This document shows positions 34,978-45,934 of a stretch of DNA of 64,000 bases, one piece after another. The position numbers and the translations under genes were made by a program. The stretch's first letter is position 1. The number at the start of each line of letters is the position of its first letter. The notes beneath the pieces are model-generated. The model ran no database searches and was not told the origin of the DNA. It saw only the letters and a program-made list of their open reading frames with translations. Origin of the DNA: Achatina immaculata (Eukaryota; Mollusca; Gastropoda; Stylommatophora; Achatinidae); NCBI GenBank assembly GCA_009760885.1, contig CM019713.1, positions 21,336,427-21,400,426 of the forward strand. Reading direction: 5' to 3'.

Positions 34978-35682
34978 TATCTTATATGTCTTATATCCTT
35001 CCCGTGCCGTTAAACGTCACATAGGGCTCGCAAAGTAGTTCGCCAATTTTTCCTGTCTTTGGCGAGTCTTTCAACCTCATCAAGGGATTTTATGCCTGTT
35101 AATTTGGCCTCTCTTAACAATGTCCTGTTCAGAGTTTCACTCGGTCTGCCTCTTTTTCTTTGGCCTGTTGTGTTCCACTTGATAGCTTGTTTTGGGATTC
35201 TCTGATCGTTTCTTCTCATCACGTGACCAACATATGTCCATCTCCTTTTCCCGATCACCCATGAAACTGGTTGTTGTTCAGTCATCTGTCTTATCTCTGC
35301 ATTTTTCTTGCATTCGCTCCACTTGATGCGGAGTATTTTCCTTAGGCATTTGTTTTCAAAAGAGTCTAATTTCTTGTCTATATCTTTAGTTGTTTTCCAG
35401 CTTTCACATGCATAAATGCATAAATGCATTTGAATTGAATAGTCTTAACTTGGTTTTTGTGCTTATAACTTTTGAATGCCGTATATTCTCAAGATTCTTG
35501 AAGATGATGCTGCTTTTGCAATTCTAATCCTAACTTCCTTTCTGGTGTCACCATCCTGGTCTATGTAGATGCCAAGGTATGCAAATTGATTGACTTCTTC
35601 AATATATGTCCCTTCCATGTGAATTTTTCCATTTTTATTAATGGGAAGTTTCATTATTTTTGTTTGAGTATACACGTTAAAA
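34978..35682 (-). pseudogene. RTE-like LINE (family A) 3' part, copy 4
   Basis: The 3' end (CTTATATGTCTTATATCC, then complement of the short 3' UTR) is at 34978. The minus-strand frame 35010-35429 gives ACESWKTTKDIDKKLDSFEN, RKRRWTYVGHVMRRNDQRIP-like and GQRKRGRPSE to RALCDV, all open. 35463-35675 gives QFAYLGIYIDQDGDTRKEVR. A few bases are missing between them. It is inserted within LINE D. Its upstream part is duplicated again at 36119-36529. Confidence 0.85.
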
Positions 35683-36965
35683 AACAGGCATAAATACAGA
35701 GTGGTAGCAGAAAATACGAATATCGTATTCCCTAATATGATTTAATGGCGTGGACAGTGAATTTTACCTTACCTATACAGGAATAAGTAAGGTGAGAATA
35801 TACACCTCCGACGGAGCCCTTGTTTTACGTCAAACCAAGTCTTGTTTATGATTTTTTAATAGAATTTTACTGGCATGACTAATCAGGGCAAGTGTTCTGT
35901 AGTTTGTGTATAATTTCAGGTTACGCTTTTTTGGCAGTGGTATGAATACAGTTCTTTTCCATTCTTTTGGCCAAATACCTGAATGCCATATCTTTTTACA
36001 TAGTGCATGATAGATTGTTGCACATTCCTTTCTTCCTGTTTTAATAAGTCCAGTTGTTATTTCACCACATCCTGGTGATTTACCATTTTTCAGATTCTTT
36101 ATTGCTCATAAAACTTCTTGTTGTTCAGTCATCTGTCTTATCTCTGCATTTTTCTTGCATTCGCTCCACTTGATGCGGAGTATTTTCCTTAGGCATTTGT
36201 TTTCAAAAGAGTCTAATTTCTTGTCTATATCTTTAGTTGTTTTCCAGCTTTCACATGCATAAATGCATAAATGCATTTGAATTGAATAGTCTTAACTTGG
36301 TTTTTGTGCTTATAACTTTTGAATGCCGTATATTCTCAAGATTCTTGAAGATGATGCTGCTTTTGCAATTCTAATCCTAACTTCCTTTCTGGTGTCACCA
36401 TCCTGGTCTATGTAGATGCCAAGGTATGCAAATTGATTGACTTCTTCAATATATGTCCCTTCCATGTGAATTTTTCCATTTTTATTAATGGGAAGTTTCA
36501 TTATTTTTGTTTGAGTATACACGTTAAAAAACAGGCATAAATACAGAGTGGTAGCAGAAAATACGAATATCGTATTCCCTAATATGATTTAATGGCGTGG
36601 ACAGTGAATTTTACCTTACCTATACAGGAATAAGTAAGGTGAGAATATACACCTCCGACGGAGCCCTTGTTTTACGTCAAACCAAGTCTTGTTTATGATT
36701 TTTTAATAGAATTTTACTGGCATGACTAATCAGGGCAAGTGTTCTGTAGTTTGTGTATAATTTCAGGTTACGCTTTTTTTGGCAGTGGTATGAATACAGT
36801 TCTTTTCCATTCTTTTGGCCAAATACCTGAATGCCATATCTTTTTACATAGTGCATGATAGATTGTTGCACATTCCTTTCTTCCTGTTTTAATAAGTCCA
36901 GTTGTTATTTCACCACATCCTGGTGATTTACCATTTTTCAGATTCTTTATTGCTCATAAAACTTC
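35272..36965. repeat. tandem segmental duplication, two 847-bp units
   Basis: 35272-36118 is repeated at 36119-36965 almost without change. The one difference I noticed is a T run of 6 versus 7 (35937 and 36774 regions). Each unit carries part of LINE A copy 4, a SINE-tail-like segment and part of LINE D. The junction reads AAACTTCTTGTTGTTCAG, with the unit edges sharing only a few bases (CTT), which suggests microhomology-mediated duplication or an assembly artefact. Confidence 0.9.
35683..35765 (+). mobile_element. SINE-like 3' tail fragment (duplicated at 36530-36612)
   Basis: Plus-strand TTTAATGGCGTGGACAGTGA followed by ATTTTACCTTACC resembles the tail of the elements at 8148-9850 (CTTAATGGCATGGAAACAGG) and 1024-1286. 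AAAATACG upstream resembles their body end. It sits between LINE A and LINE D pieces. Confidence 0.45.
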
Positions 36966-37230
36966 TTCAGTTGTCGGTTCGAGTTCTTTCTCCTCCAATA
37001 ATAATTCACACTGTTGATTTCTGCTTTCACAGTCAAGTGTTTCAGACATTCCTCTGTAATATTCCTTCCATTTTTCTAGAATTTCCTCTGTCTCTGTCAA
37101 GGTCTTCCCCATTTCGTCACAAATTACATTTAGCTTAGGTGTGACATTTCTAGTCAATGTCTTCATTTCTTTAAACATTTCACTAACTTCCACACTTCAG
37201 ATGTCCTTCTATTCTTTCACAACAATCTTG
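35755..37230 (-). pseudogene. LINE (family D) linker and RT start, including the duplicated part
   Basis: The minus strand from 37193 reads MFKEMKTLTRNVTPKLNVIC, EILEKWKEYYRGMSETLD and LEPTTEEVL, then at about 36870-36680 GIQVFGQKNGKELYSYHCQK and RTLALISHASKILLK. It then jumps by internal deletion to WFDVKQGLRRRCIFSPYLF (near 36600 and again near 35760). A-K-N-x-K-N-G-K-S-P-G-like residues are encoded near 36950. This is the upstream half of the RT whose YADD piece lies at 34500-34977. Confidence 0.7.
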
Positions 37231-37249
37231 TATGTTTTTTTTTTTTTTT

Positions 37250-38695
37250 GGGTCTTTTCTTATGTTTCTTCGTATTTCTTTCCTACATTGATCTTTAATC
37301 CTATATTATTAGTATTCTGAGTTAGCTTTTTTATTTTATCTTGCATTTCTTTGTGCCTGCTTGACAGTAGACAAATGTCGGCAAAGTCCAGGTCCTCCAG
37401 TACTGTGTCAAGGGCTCATTGTAGTCCTCTGTGTTTATCTGATGTTGCCCCTGTCATTAACCAGTCTACCGCCAAGATAAATAATGTTGGTGGTAGTACA
37501 CATCCCTGCTTCACTCATGTTTGTACCCTAAAGCTGCTGGAGGTATGTTCTCCACAGATCACTTTGCACTGAAAACCAGCGTATAGGCCTTTGATGACAT
37601 TCACTATCGTATGGGGGAGGCCATGCCATCTTAGGATTTTCCACAGTGCATATCTATTGACACTGTTGAAGGCTTTCTCAAAATCTGCAAACAAAGCATA
37701 TGCTGTGCTATGCCAATCATCTGCCTGTTCTAATATTTATCTAAATACAAATATATGGTCTATGCATGATCTCCTTTCCTAAATCCTGCCCGCTCTTTCC
37801 GAAGTTTTTCCTCAAGTGTTGGTACAATTCTGTTGATGATTATTCTGCAAAATACTTTACTGGTGAGTGGCAGGAGAGTAATGCCTCTCCAGTTCCCGCA
37901 ATCTCTGAGGTCAGCCTTCTTTGGTAGTTTTACTATAACTCCAGTTTTCCACTCTTTTGGGGCTTTCTCTAGATCCCAAATGTGTTGTAGTATCTGGCAG
38001 AGTTGTTTTGGTGTTTCTATCTCTGCTGCTTTCAACATCTCAGCAGTCACTTCATCTTCACCAGATGCTTCTTTATTGCCTCTATTAATTCACTCATTGT
38101 TATTGGTCCTGTATTGATGTTTAGTTCCATTTTTGCTTCAGGTGCGCTCGTGTTCTGTTTAGTAGGGTGTTAAAGTGTTCCCTCTATCTTTCAATTTCTT
38201 CTCTTTCTCCACTGACCAGTTGTCCCTTATGTGTCCTTACTGCACTCTCACATCTTGTGCTGAAGTTACCTGTCATCTGCTTTGTGATTTTGTATATGGT
38301 TTTCATGTAATTTGCATATGCTTCTTTCTCTGCTGCTTCTGCTAAGTTGTCGTAGTGTTGACGTTTATCTTCACGGGGCACTCTTTTTTCACCTCTTTCT
38401 CTTTTTATGCATAGTTTTGTAAGACTTGTTCTTTCAGTCTTTGTCATTTGGTGCTCAGTCATTTTTTTCTTGATTTCCTTTCTTTGATCTATATTTTCCC
38501 ATGTGGTCTTGCTTATCCATTTCTCTTTTTTTCCTTTTGCGATATCCCAGCATCTTTTTTGCTGTTTCCTGTAATGTTTCATTGAACTCTAGTATGGATA
38601 TTTCTGCTTTGTCTTGTAGGACATTGAAGCGGTTCTTAAGTTCTATGGCCAATTCATTTCTTGTTCGCTGGTCTTTGACAGGGGACAGAATTATG
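37250..38695 (-). pseudogene. LINE (family B) linker and RT, 3'-truncated
   Basis: The minus strand from the right reads RTRNELAIELKNRFNVLQDK (38600-38680), MKHYRKQQKRCWDIAKGKKE (38582 down), a basic linker to REEIER, then ITVAE-like EMLKAAEIETPKQLCQIL, TGVIVKLPKKADLRDCGNWR and GITLLPLTSKVFCRI (37760-38050). Past further breaks comes LEDLDFAD.ICLLSSRHKEM (about 37370). Stops occur between blocks. The copy ends at an A/T run near 37235-37250, where LINE D begins. This is an RTE/CR1-like endonuclease-RT family distinct from A by sequence. Confidence 0.8.
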
Positions 38696-38845
38696 GGTAA
38701 CCTAAAAGAGACATGGAGAAGAACAACAAAGAGGATGTTGAGCAATACAGGGCTCACTTTGGCAAGAGGGAAAAAAAGACAAAGGACAGGTATTTGTGGA
38801 AAACCCTTGCGGAACCCCTTGTGCCTTGGGCACTTAAGTTTCACA
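38690..38845 (+). pseudogene. LINE (family E) C-terminal fragment
   Basis: The plus strand encodes NLKETWRRTTKRMLSNTGLT and then, in the adjacent frame, the TLAEPLVPWAL end, nearly the same as 10630-10745. It joins the opposite-strand LINE B with no spacer. A GA-rich tail (AGAGAAAGAGAAAGAGAGAG) follows at 38840-38868. Confidence 0.75.
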
Positions 38846-38869
38846 GAGAAAGAGAAAGAGAGAGAGAGA

Positions 38870-39252
38870 AATGTTTCGACAATGACAGCAGATATAAACA
38901 AATATGTTTCGTCAATAACAGCAGATATAAATAAACAGGGGATGTCTTGAGAGGTTTTACGATGTTAATTAATTTTTTTATCTACATAAATTTCCCAGCA
39001 CAGATTGGAGAACTTCGTGGAATTATACATGTTGCTATGAAATTGATCCAAGTAGAAAATATTTAATTTTCCCTCCATTATTATTCACATTGTGAGTAAG
39101 ATGAGAACTATAATCGTAAGATGGAAATTATACTACACTTATACGAGTAAGATCACAATTATACAAATAAGATTACAATTATACAAGTTAGATGACAAAT
39201 ATACAAATAAGATGACAATTATACAAGTAAGATGTCAATTATATTAGACTAG
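38870..39252. repeat. short repeats, then left arm of a 20-bp minisatellite
   Basis: ATAAACAAATATGT-type pairs lie at 38890-38935. From about 39090 come diverged ACAAGTAAGATGACAATTAT units, matching the array at 40206-40560. Confidence 0.7.
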
Positions 39253-39429
39253 CTGATTACCCGCCTTGTCCGGTGATTTATTTATCCCAGTCGTCTGTTA
39301 GAAAGGAAAATGAATGAATTCTATCTATAGTGTAATATCAAAGTAATTTTATTTGCCGGTATTTAAAAGTATAAGTACATTACACAAATTATAGAGTAAA
39401 GTCTTTTGCAAATTCAAGATAATATTAAT

Positions 39430-39551
39430 TTAATTCAAAATTTGATTATAAACATTTTTAGTTTCACCTCCAGGAGCAAGAATAAATAATTTCTTGGGTG
39501 AACCCACCCTTGAGCAAGCAACATAAGGGTGTCCGTGGGAGAAACATGGCG
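39430..39551 (-). pseudogene. Helitron helicase C-terminal remnant
   Basis: Thirty-nine open minus-strand codons read CFSHGHPYVACSRVGSPKKL, FILAPGGETKNVYNQILN and a stop. Family knowledge: Helitron Rep/helicase proteins end with the PIF1-type motif VI, (S)HGQ-x-YVA-x-SRV, followed by an L-F-x-x-A-P-x-G-x-T-x-N-V-V-Y block. All of these are visible. Upstream coding sequence is lost at the CT-rich tract. Confidence 0.85.
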
Positions 39552-39559
39552 ATATTAAA

Positions 39560-39745
39560 TCTGTCTCTCTCCCTCTCTATCTGCCTTCCTCTTTATCCCT
39601 CTCTCTCCCTGTTTCTCCCTATTTCTCTCACTCCCTCTCCTCTCTCTCTCACTTTCTCTCCCTGTCTCTCCCTGCCTCTATCTCTCTCCTCCTCTCTTCC
39701 TCTCTCTTTCCCTCTCTCTCCCTCTCTCTTCCCCCTCTCTCTCCC
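39560..39745. repeat. CT-rich low-complexity tract inside the Helitron
   Basis: CTCTCTCCCT-type runs, replacing the expected helicase coding sequence. Confidence 0.9.
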
Positions 39746-40205
39746 TAATTTGAAAAGCTAATTTGAAAAAAATAAGAAAATGGCACACTGTCACTGAGAA
39801 ATCTACTATAGAATACAATAAAAAGTTAATGTAAACATAAGGAAATAAAACAAAGTTAAAATGTATTTTTACAAATATAATTAAAACAAAAAGAGACTAT
39901 CAAATTTATATGGACTTGACATGGCAGGCTAGAAATGCCGTTCTTAGACAAGCAATGCTCTACTTCACGATTATCTCCTTTAGATCATTCTTTTGTTTTC
40001 TTTCAGTTTACTGGAAAGTATTTCATCCCCTTCATACCCCGACCCTAAGGGTGATAGGAGTGTTTACCCCCACATTATACATTTCCAGATTTTAAGTCAT
40101 ATGTGTACCAAGTTTGGTTGAAATTGCTCCAAGCGATCTACAGGGATGTTTGCATATACATACAAACATACAAATATATACACACACGTCCATTTACATA
40201 CTAGT

Positions 40206-40560
40206 AAGATGGCAATTATATTAATAAAGTGAGAATTACATTAGTAAGATCGCAATTATACTAGTAAGATGAGAATTATACCAGTAAGATCAGAACTACA
40301 CTAGTAAGAGTACAGTTATACTATTAAGATTACAATTAGACCAGTAAGATTACAATGATACTAGTTAAATGAGAATTATATTAGTAAGATTAGAATTATA
40401 CCAGTAAAGTCACTATTATACCAGTAAGATTACAATTATACTAGTAAGATTACAATTATACTATTAAGATGAGAATTATAACATTAAGACTACAATTATA
40501 CTAGTAAGATTACAGTTATACTAGTAATATTACAATTATAGTAGTAAGATTATATTGTGT
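40206..40560. repeat. minisatellite, 20-bp unit ACTAGTAAGATTACAATTAT
   Basis: About 18 diverged copies with GAGAATTATA/TACAATTATA variants. The ACTAGTAAGAT core is the same word as the adjacent Helitron 5' terminus. Confidence 0.9.
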
Positions 40561-41629
40561 AATTAAACAATTTAAACTTTAAAAAAGAGTAGTTTTAATG
40601 CTAGTAAATTATTTTTCTCTTTTGAATGTAAAAATATGTAAGCATGTGTAAGCATGTGTAAGCAGGCGTAAGCACGTGTTTCCTCATGCACTGATAATTC
40701 TTGTCTACTGGGAACGGACAATAAATTAGTCCTCTGCTTTGGAATGTATGAATGAGTTCTTATCTTATCTTAATCGTATCTTAATCTTATCTTATCTTAA
40801 TACGGGTTGTTGACTTGATGTTCTAGAGTGGATTTGCGAGAACCAGGAAGATGAAGAAAGAACTTGCTGGAACAAGCTGGGAAGCTGAGGGAAGTGGATT
40901 TTAGAAGTTGTAAGTGAGACAGGCGGAGCTGTAGCGGAGTAGAGTGCTGAAGCATGGTCAACGGCTGCAGAATCAAACTTTGAAAAAAGCACGAGATCAT
41001 TTGTAATAGTATCGTGACTCCAGAATCAAGTTATGTGAGTCATCCCAGTCAGCAAGAAAGCTACACATTGAAGGTGAGACAACATTTTAGAACGTATGCC
41101 GGACAGAAGAAATATCCGAGCTCAGAGACAATCAGAAACATTCTAAAGGTTGAAAGATAACCAAATATTGCAGAGGATGATTGATGTGGAGATGGGAAGT
41201 TTCAAGATGAAGAACTTCGGGGCACCGACTAAAACAGTCAGTGAAGATCAGAGAGACAAACAATAACAGTGAGAATTATCTAGACCAGCACGAAGAACAG
41301 AAGTTCCTGGAACTAAAAATGAACATCTCAGGGACTGAGAAGGACAGCCTGACATAGAAGAAGGAGAAAGGAGTCACCATAGTTTAATTTAGGTTTCATC
41401 GAACCATTCATATGTGCACTCTATATATGTTGACTGTTGTACGCAGCAGAGTATCTAGGTATGTGTGTTATATGCGAGTTGGCAAGCAGCTCCTATATTA
41501 AGTTAAGAGAGTGTGGCTAACTCTTGATTAGTAACGAATATGCATGAATATGTGTTGATATGTGGTGAACTGAAGAACAGAGATAGTAAGAGAAGATAAA
41601 TAAGTACAGGCTGCACTTGGAATGATGCA
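40561..41629. other. unassigned, low-repeat segment
   Basis: Contains AAGCATGTGTAAGCATGTGT repeats at 40638-40676 and a TCTTATCTTAA patch at 40760-40800. The following 800 bp is purine-rich and not AT-rich, and looks unlike its neighbours. I see no long open frame and no transposon signature. It could hold untranslated exon sequence. AATAAA occurs downstream at 41895. Confidence 0.35.
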
Positions 41630-41815
41630 TTTGTTTGGTTCATGCTAATGTTCCCGTGGCTGATGTTCCCGTGCGTTATGTTCCCGTGCGTGATGTTCCC
41701 CTGGCTGATGTTCCCGTGGCTGATGTTCCCGTGGCTGATGTTCCCGTGGCTGATGCTCCCGTGGCTGATGTTCCCGTGGCTGATGTTCCCGTGGCTGATG
41801 TTCCCGTAGCTGATG
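41630..41815. repeat. minisatellite, 15-bp unit
   Basis: About 12 copies of GCTGATGTTCCCGTG. The plus frame repeats VPVAD for 50 codons, since the unit is five codons long. I find no splice or start context that would make it a gene. Confidence 0.95.
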
Positions 41816-42589
41816 TTAGCTGTTGTGGAGATACCTGTTCTGTGTGTTTATATGTTATCTGGTGCGAATGTGTGTGTGGCGTCTGGTGTTGTCAATAAAC
41901 CAACCCTTTTATTTTTTCCTGGATTAATTTATGCCTTTTGAGTAGTTATTTAATGTTGTATGAATGAGATGATAAGTTATTTTCCAGCCACAAAGTTTAT
42001 TTAGGGGAGCTTATGGACATCAGCTAGCAGGGCAAGAGAGCCTAGGTAGAGTTGTCAGGAGCGATGCAGGTAACTGAGAGTTCCAAGCACAGCTCTACTT
42101 CACTGGGCACCATCTCATTACATCAGGCTAGCGACTTAAGCCATGAGCACCATCTCATTACATCAGGCTAGCGACTTAAGCCATGAGCACCCGTGAGAAA
42201 GATCCACTGATGGCCATTTGGTGATGACAAAAGATACAAGAAGTAAAGGAAATAAAGAAGCAAGATGGGAGAGAAAAGTTAATAAGAGAAGTAAGAAAAA
42301 AGAGATTTTTAAAAAGCACCAAATAAGCACTCAAACACCAAGTAACAACCAACAATAAATTAAATTTTACAGTCCAATAATAAAGCATTGTATCTTTCTG
42401 AAGTTTAGCAGTAGGTGTCATTGGCACCAAGAAAGTTCCCCAGTAATTTAAAAGCAGAGAAAGATGCACTAAAAATAGCGGCAAAAAAAAACCCCTCATA
42501 GTTACAGGAGTGAGAAAGCAAGTTGTTTTCCTCACAGACGTTGTGCCCATCGTTATCAGCGGCAATCTCTTGAAGAAATAAGTGACGAG
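41816..42589. other. unassigned; 53-bp direct repeat at 42093-42189
   Basis: CACCATCTCATTACATCAGG with CTAGCGACTTAAGCCATGAG is present twice in tandem. The remainder is unrecognised. A minus open frame of about 170 codons (42176-42694) has no motif I know and overlaps the repeat array. Confidence 0.4.
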
Positions 42590-44399
42590 AGGCTCTGTAA
42601 CATGACCTTGATATAAGACAAAGGTGTAAGATTCTGTAACATTATCCATTTGTATGACTGAAGTGTAAGACTCTGTAACATTATGCATTTGCATGATTGA
42701 AGTGTAAGATTCTGTAACATGATCTAGCTGTAGGATTAAGGTGTAAGACTCTGTAACATGATCCAGCTGTAGGATTAAGGTGTAAGACTCTGTAACATGA
42801 TCCAGTTGTACGATTTAAGTTTAGGACCCTGTAACATGATCTCGCTGTATGATTAAGGTGTAAGACTTTGTAACATGATCCAGTTGTAAGATTAAGATGT
42901 AAGACTTTGTAACATGATCCCGTTGTATAATTGAAGTGTAAGACTCTGTAGCATGATCCCGCTGTAGGATTAAGGTGTAAGACTTTGTAACATGATCCAG
43001 TTGTATGATTGAAGTGTAAGACTGTAACATGATCCAACTGTAGGGTTAAAATGTAAGGCCCTGTAATATGATCCAGCTGTAGGATAAAGGTGTAAGACTC
43101 TATAAAATCCATACAGTAAGATTAAGGTGTAAGACTCTGTAACATGATCCAGTTGTATGATTAACATGTAAGACTGCAACATGATCCAGCTGTAGGATTA
43201 AGGTGTACGACTGTTTCGTGATCCAGTCATATGATTAAAGTGTAAGACTCTGTAACACTACCCAGATGTATGATTACGGTGTAAGACTGTAACATGATCC
43301 AGCTGTATGATTAAAATGTAAGACTGTAACATGATTCAGCTGCATGATTAAAGTGTAATACTGTAACATGATCCAGCTGTATGATTAAAATGTAAGACTG
43401 TAACATGATTCAGCTGTAGGATTAAGATGTAAGACTGTAACATGATCCAGTTGTATAATTAAGGTGTAAGACTGTAACATGATCCAGCTGTAGGAATGAG
43501 CCGTCCTTCACTAAATACCATGTTACTATAACATGATCTAGCTGTAGGATTAAGGTGTCAGACTCTGTAACATGATCCAGTTGTATGATTTAAGTTTAGG
43601 ACCCTGTAACATGATCTCGCTGTATGATTAAGGTGTAAGACTTTGTAACATGATCCAGTTGTAAGATTAAGATGTAAGACTTTGTAACATGATCCCGTTG
43701 TATAATTGAAGTGTAAGACTCTGTAGCATGATCCCGCTGTAGGATTAAGGTGTAAGACTTTGTAACATGATCCAGTTGTATGATTGAAGTGTAAGACTGT
43801 AACATGATCCAACTGTAGGGTTAAAATGTAAGGCCCTGTAATATGATCCAGCTGTAGGATAAAGGTGTAAGACTCTATAAAATCCATACAGTAAGATTAA
43901 GGTGTAAGACTCTGTAACATGATCCAGTTGTATGATTAACATGTAAGACTGCAACATGATCCAGCTGTAGGATTAAGGTGTACGACTGTTTCGTGATCCA
44001 GTCATATGATTAAAGTGTAAGACTCTGTAACACTACCCAGATGTATGATTACGGTGTAAGACTGTAACATGATCCAGCTGTATGATTAAAATGTAAGACT
44101 GTAACATGATTCAGCTGCATGATTAAAGTGTAATACTGTAACATGATCCAGCTGTATGATTAAAATGTAAGACTGTAACATGATTCAGCTGTAGGATTAA
44201 GATGTAAGACTGTAACATGATCCAGTTGTATAATTAAGGTGTAAGACTGTAACATGATCCAGCTGTAGGAATGAGCCGTCCTTCACTAAATACCATGTTA
44301 CTATAACATGATCTAGCTGTAGGATTAAGGTGTCAGACTCTGTAACATGATCCAGTTGTATGATTAAGGTGTAAGACTGTAACATGATGCAGCTATAGG
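42590..44399. repeat. minisatellite, 39/35-bp units with 775-bp higher-order copy
   Basis: Units of TGTAACATGATCCAGCTGTA then GGATTAAGGTGTAAGACTC, with shorter forms lacking CTCT. A block including unusual units (TTTCGTGATCCAGTCATATG, ATGAGCCGTCCTTCACTAAA) is repeated at a spacing of 775 bp (for example 43497 and 44272). Minus-strand frames (SCYRVLHLNPTAG) are by-products. Confidence 0.95.
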
Positions 44400-45260
44400 A
44401 GTGAATCGTCCTTCACTAAATACCATGCTACTGTAACGTAACCCATCTGTAGGAACGAGTCGTCCTTGATTAAATACCATGCTACTGTAACATAATCTAG
44501 CTAAAGAACGAATCGTCCTTGATTAAATATCATGCTACTATAACACAATCTAGCTAAAGAAAGAATCGTCCTTGATTAAATACCATGCTACTGTAACACA
44601 ATCTAGCTAAGGAACGAGTCGTCCTTGATTAAATATCATGCTACTGTAACATAATCTAGCTAAAGAACGAGTCGTCCTTGATTAAATATCATGCTACTGT
44701 AACACAATCTAGCTAAAGAAAGAATCGTCCTTGATTAAATACCATGCTACTGTAACACAATCTAGCTAAAGAAAGAATCGTCCTTGATTAAATATCATGC
44801 TACTGTAACACAATCTAGCTAAAGAACGAGTCGTCCTTGATTAAATATCATGCTACTGTAACATAATCTAGCTAAAGAACGAGTCGTCCTTCACTAAATA
44901 TCATGCTACTGTAACATAATCTAGCTAAAGAACGAGTCGTCCTTGATTAAATACCATGCTACTGTAACATAATCTAGCTAAAGAACGAGTCGTCCTTGAT
45001 TAAATGTCATGCTACTGTAACACAATCTAGCTAAAGAATGAGTCATCCTTAATTAAATATCATGCTACTGTAACACAATCTAGCTAAAGAACAAGTCGTC
45101 CTTGATTAAATGTCATGCTACTGTAACATAATCTAGCTAAAGAACAAGTCGTCCTTGATTAAATATCATGCTACTGTAACATAATCTAGCTAAAGAATGA
45201 GTCGTCCTTGATTAAATATCATGCTACTGTAACATGATCCAGCTGTAGGAACTAAATATC
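44400..45260. repeat. minisatellite, 53-bp unit
   Basis: About 16 copies of GCTACTGTAACATAATCTAG then CTAAAGAACGAGTCGTCC and TTGATTAAATATCAT. Related to the preceding array: the last units of that array contain the CGTCCTTCACTAAATACCAT segment, so one array grades into the other. Confidence 0.95.
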
Positions 45261-45491
45261 ATGCTAATGTAACATTATAAGAAATGGAGAGGCCGATTCA
45301 CAGGTAAGGCTGGATTCACAGGTAAGGCTGGATGTGTAAACAGTGAACGTGTGTCAAAAAACAATGGGTGTGCTTTACTAGACACCACCACCCAGGGGAG
45401 TATGGTGATCCCTCCCCTTTAGCCAGGTTAGGTTGTGACTGGGGGTACCAACGGAAGGGTGAAATAGGGTGATGACCAGCTATAGTTCCTC
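45261..45491. other. spacer between arrays
   Basis: AAGGCTGGATTCACAGGT is duplicated at 45295-45330. Nothing else is recognised. Confidence 0.5.
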
Positions 45492-45852
45492 AACTCTGAC
45501 GTTAACGCGGCAGTTCTTACCTCTGATTGTCAACTCTGACGTTAACGCGGCAGTTCTTACCTCTGATTGTCAACTCTTACGTTAACGCGGCAGTTCTTAC
45601 CTCTGATTGTCAACTCTGACGTTAACGCGGCAGTTCTTACCTCTGATTGTCAACTCTTACGTTAACGCGGCAGTTCTTACCTCTGATTGTCAACTCTGAC
45701 GTTAACGCGGCAGTTCTTACCTCTGATTGTCAACTCTGACGTTAACGCGGCAGTTCTTACCTCTGATTGTCAACTCTGACGTTAACGCGGCAGTTCTTAC
45801 CTCTGATTGTCAACTCTGACGTTAACGCGGCAGTTCTTACCTCTGATTGTCA
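45492..45852. repeat. minisatellite, 40-bp unit, CpG-bearing
   Basis: Nine nearly identical copies of CAACTCTGACGTTAACGCGG followed by CAGTTCTTACCTCTGATTGT. The only variation seen is TGACG/TTACG. Each unit has three CpGs. A C run (45882-45894) follows. Confidence 0.97.
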
Positions 45853-45934
45853 GATCTGGCAGTCTTCGTCCGGTTCTTCTCCCCCCCCCCCCTCACATCA
45901 CTCTTCGTGGTTTCCCCACCCTAAGAAACAAGAT

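Larger units (their letters stand above)
39253..40205 (-). mobile_element. non-autonomous Helitron with helicase C-terminus
   Basis: On the minus strand the element ends GGCGGGTAATCAGCTAG followed by T (plus position 39253), which fits a Helitron 3' CTRR end inserted before T, with a weak GC-rich stem just upstream. About 180 bp inside is the last coding part of a Helitron helicase (39430-39551). The other end (…TCTTACTAGTATGTAAATGG at about 40205) begins TC after A, as expected for a Helitron 5' end. Between the two ends most of the Rep/helicase is gone and a CT-rich tract (39560-39745) fills part of the space. Both sides are flanked by the same minisatellite. Confidence 0.65.

Noticed and set aside
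40561..41910. LTR retrotransposon or solo LTR ending near the AATAAA at 41895
   Set aside because: No paired LTR, primer-binding site, polypurine tract or gag/pol similarity found.
42176..42694. 172-codon minus-strand open frame as a host gene
   Set aside because: Its start lies in the minisatellite; no motif, splice support or codon pattern of a gene.
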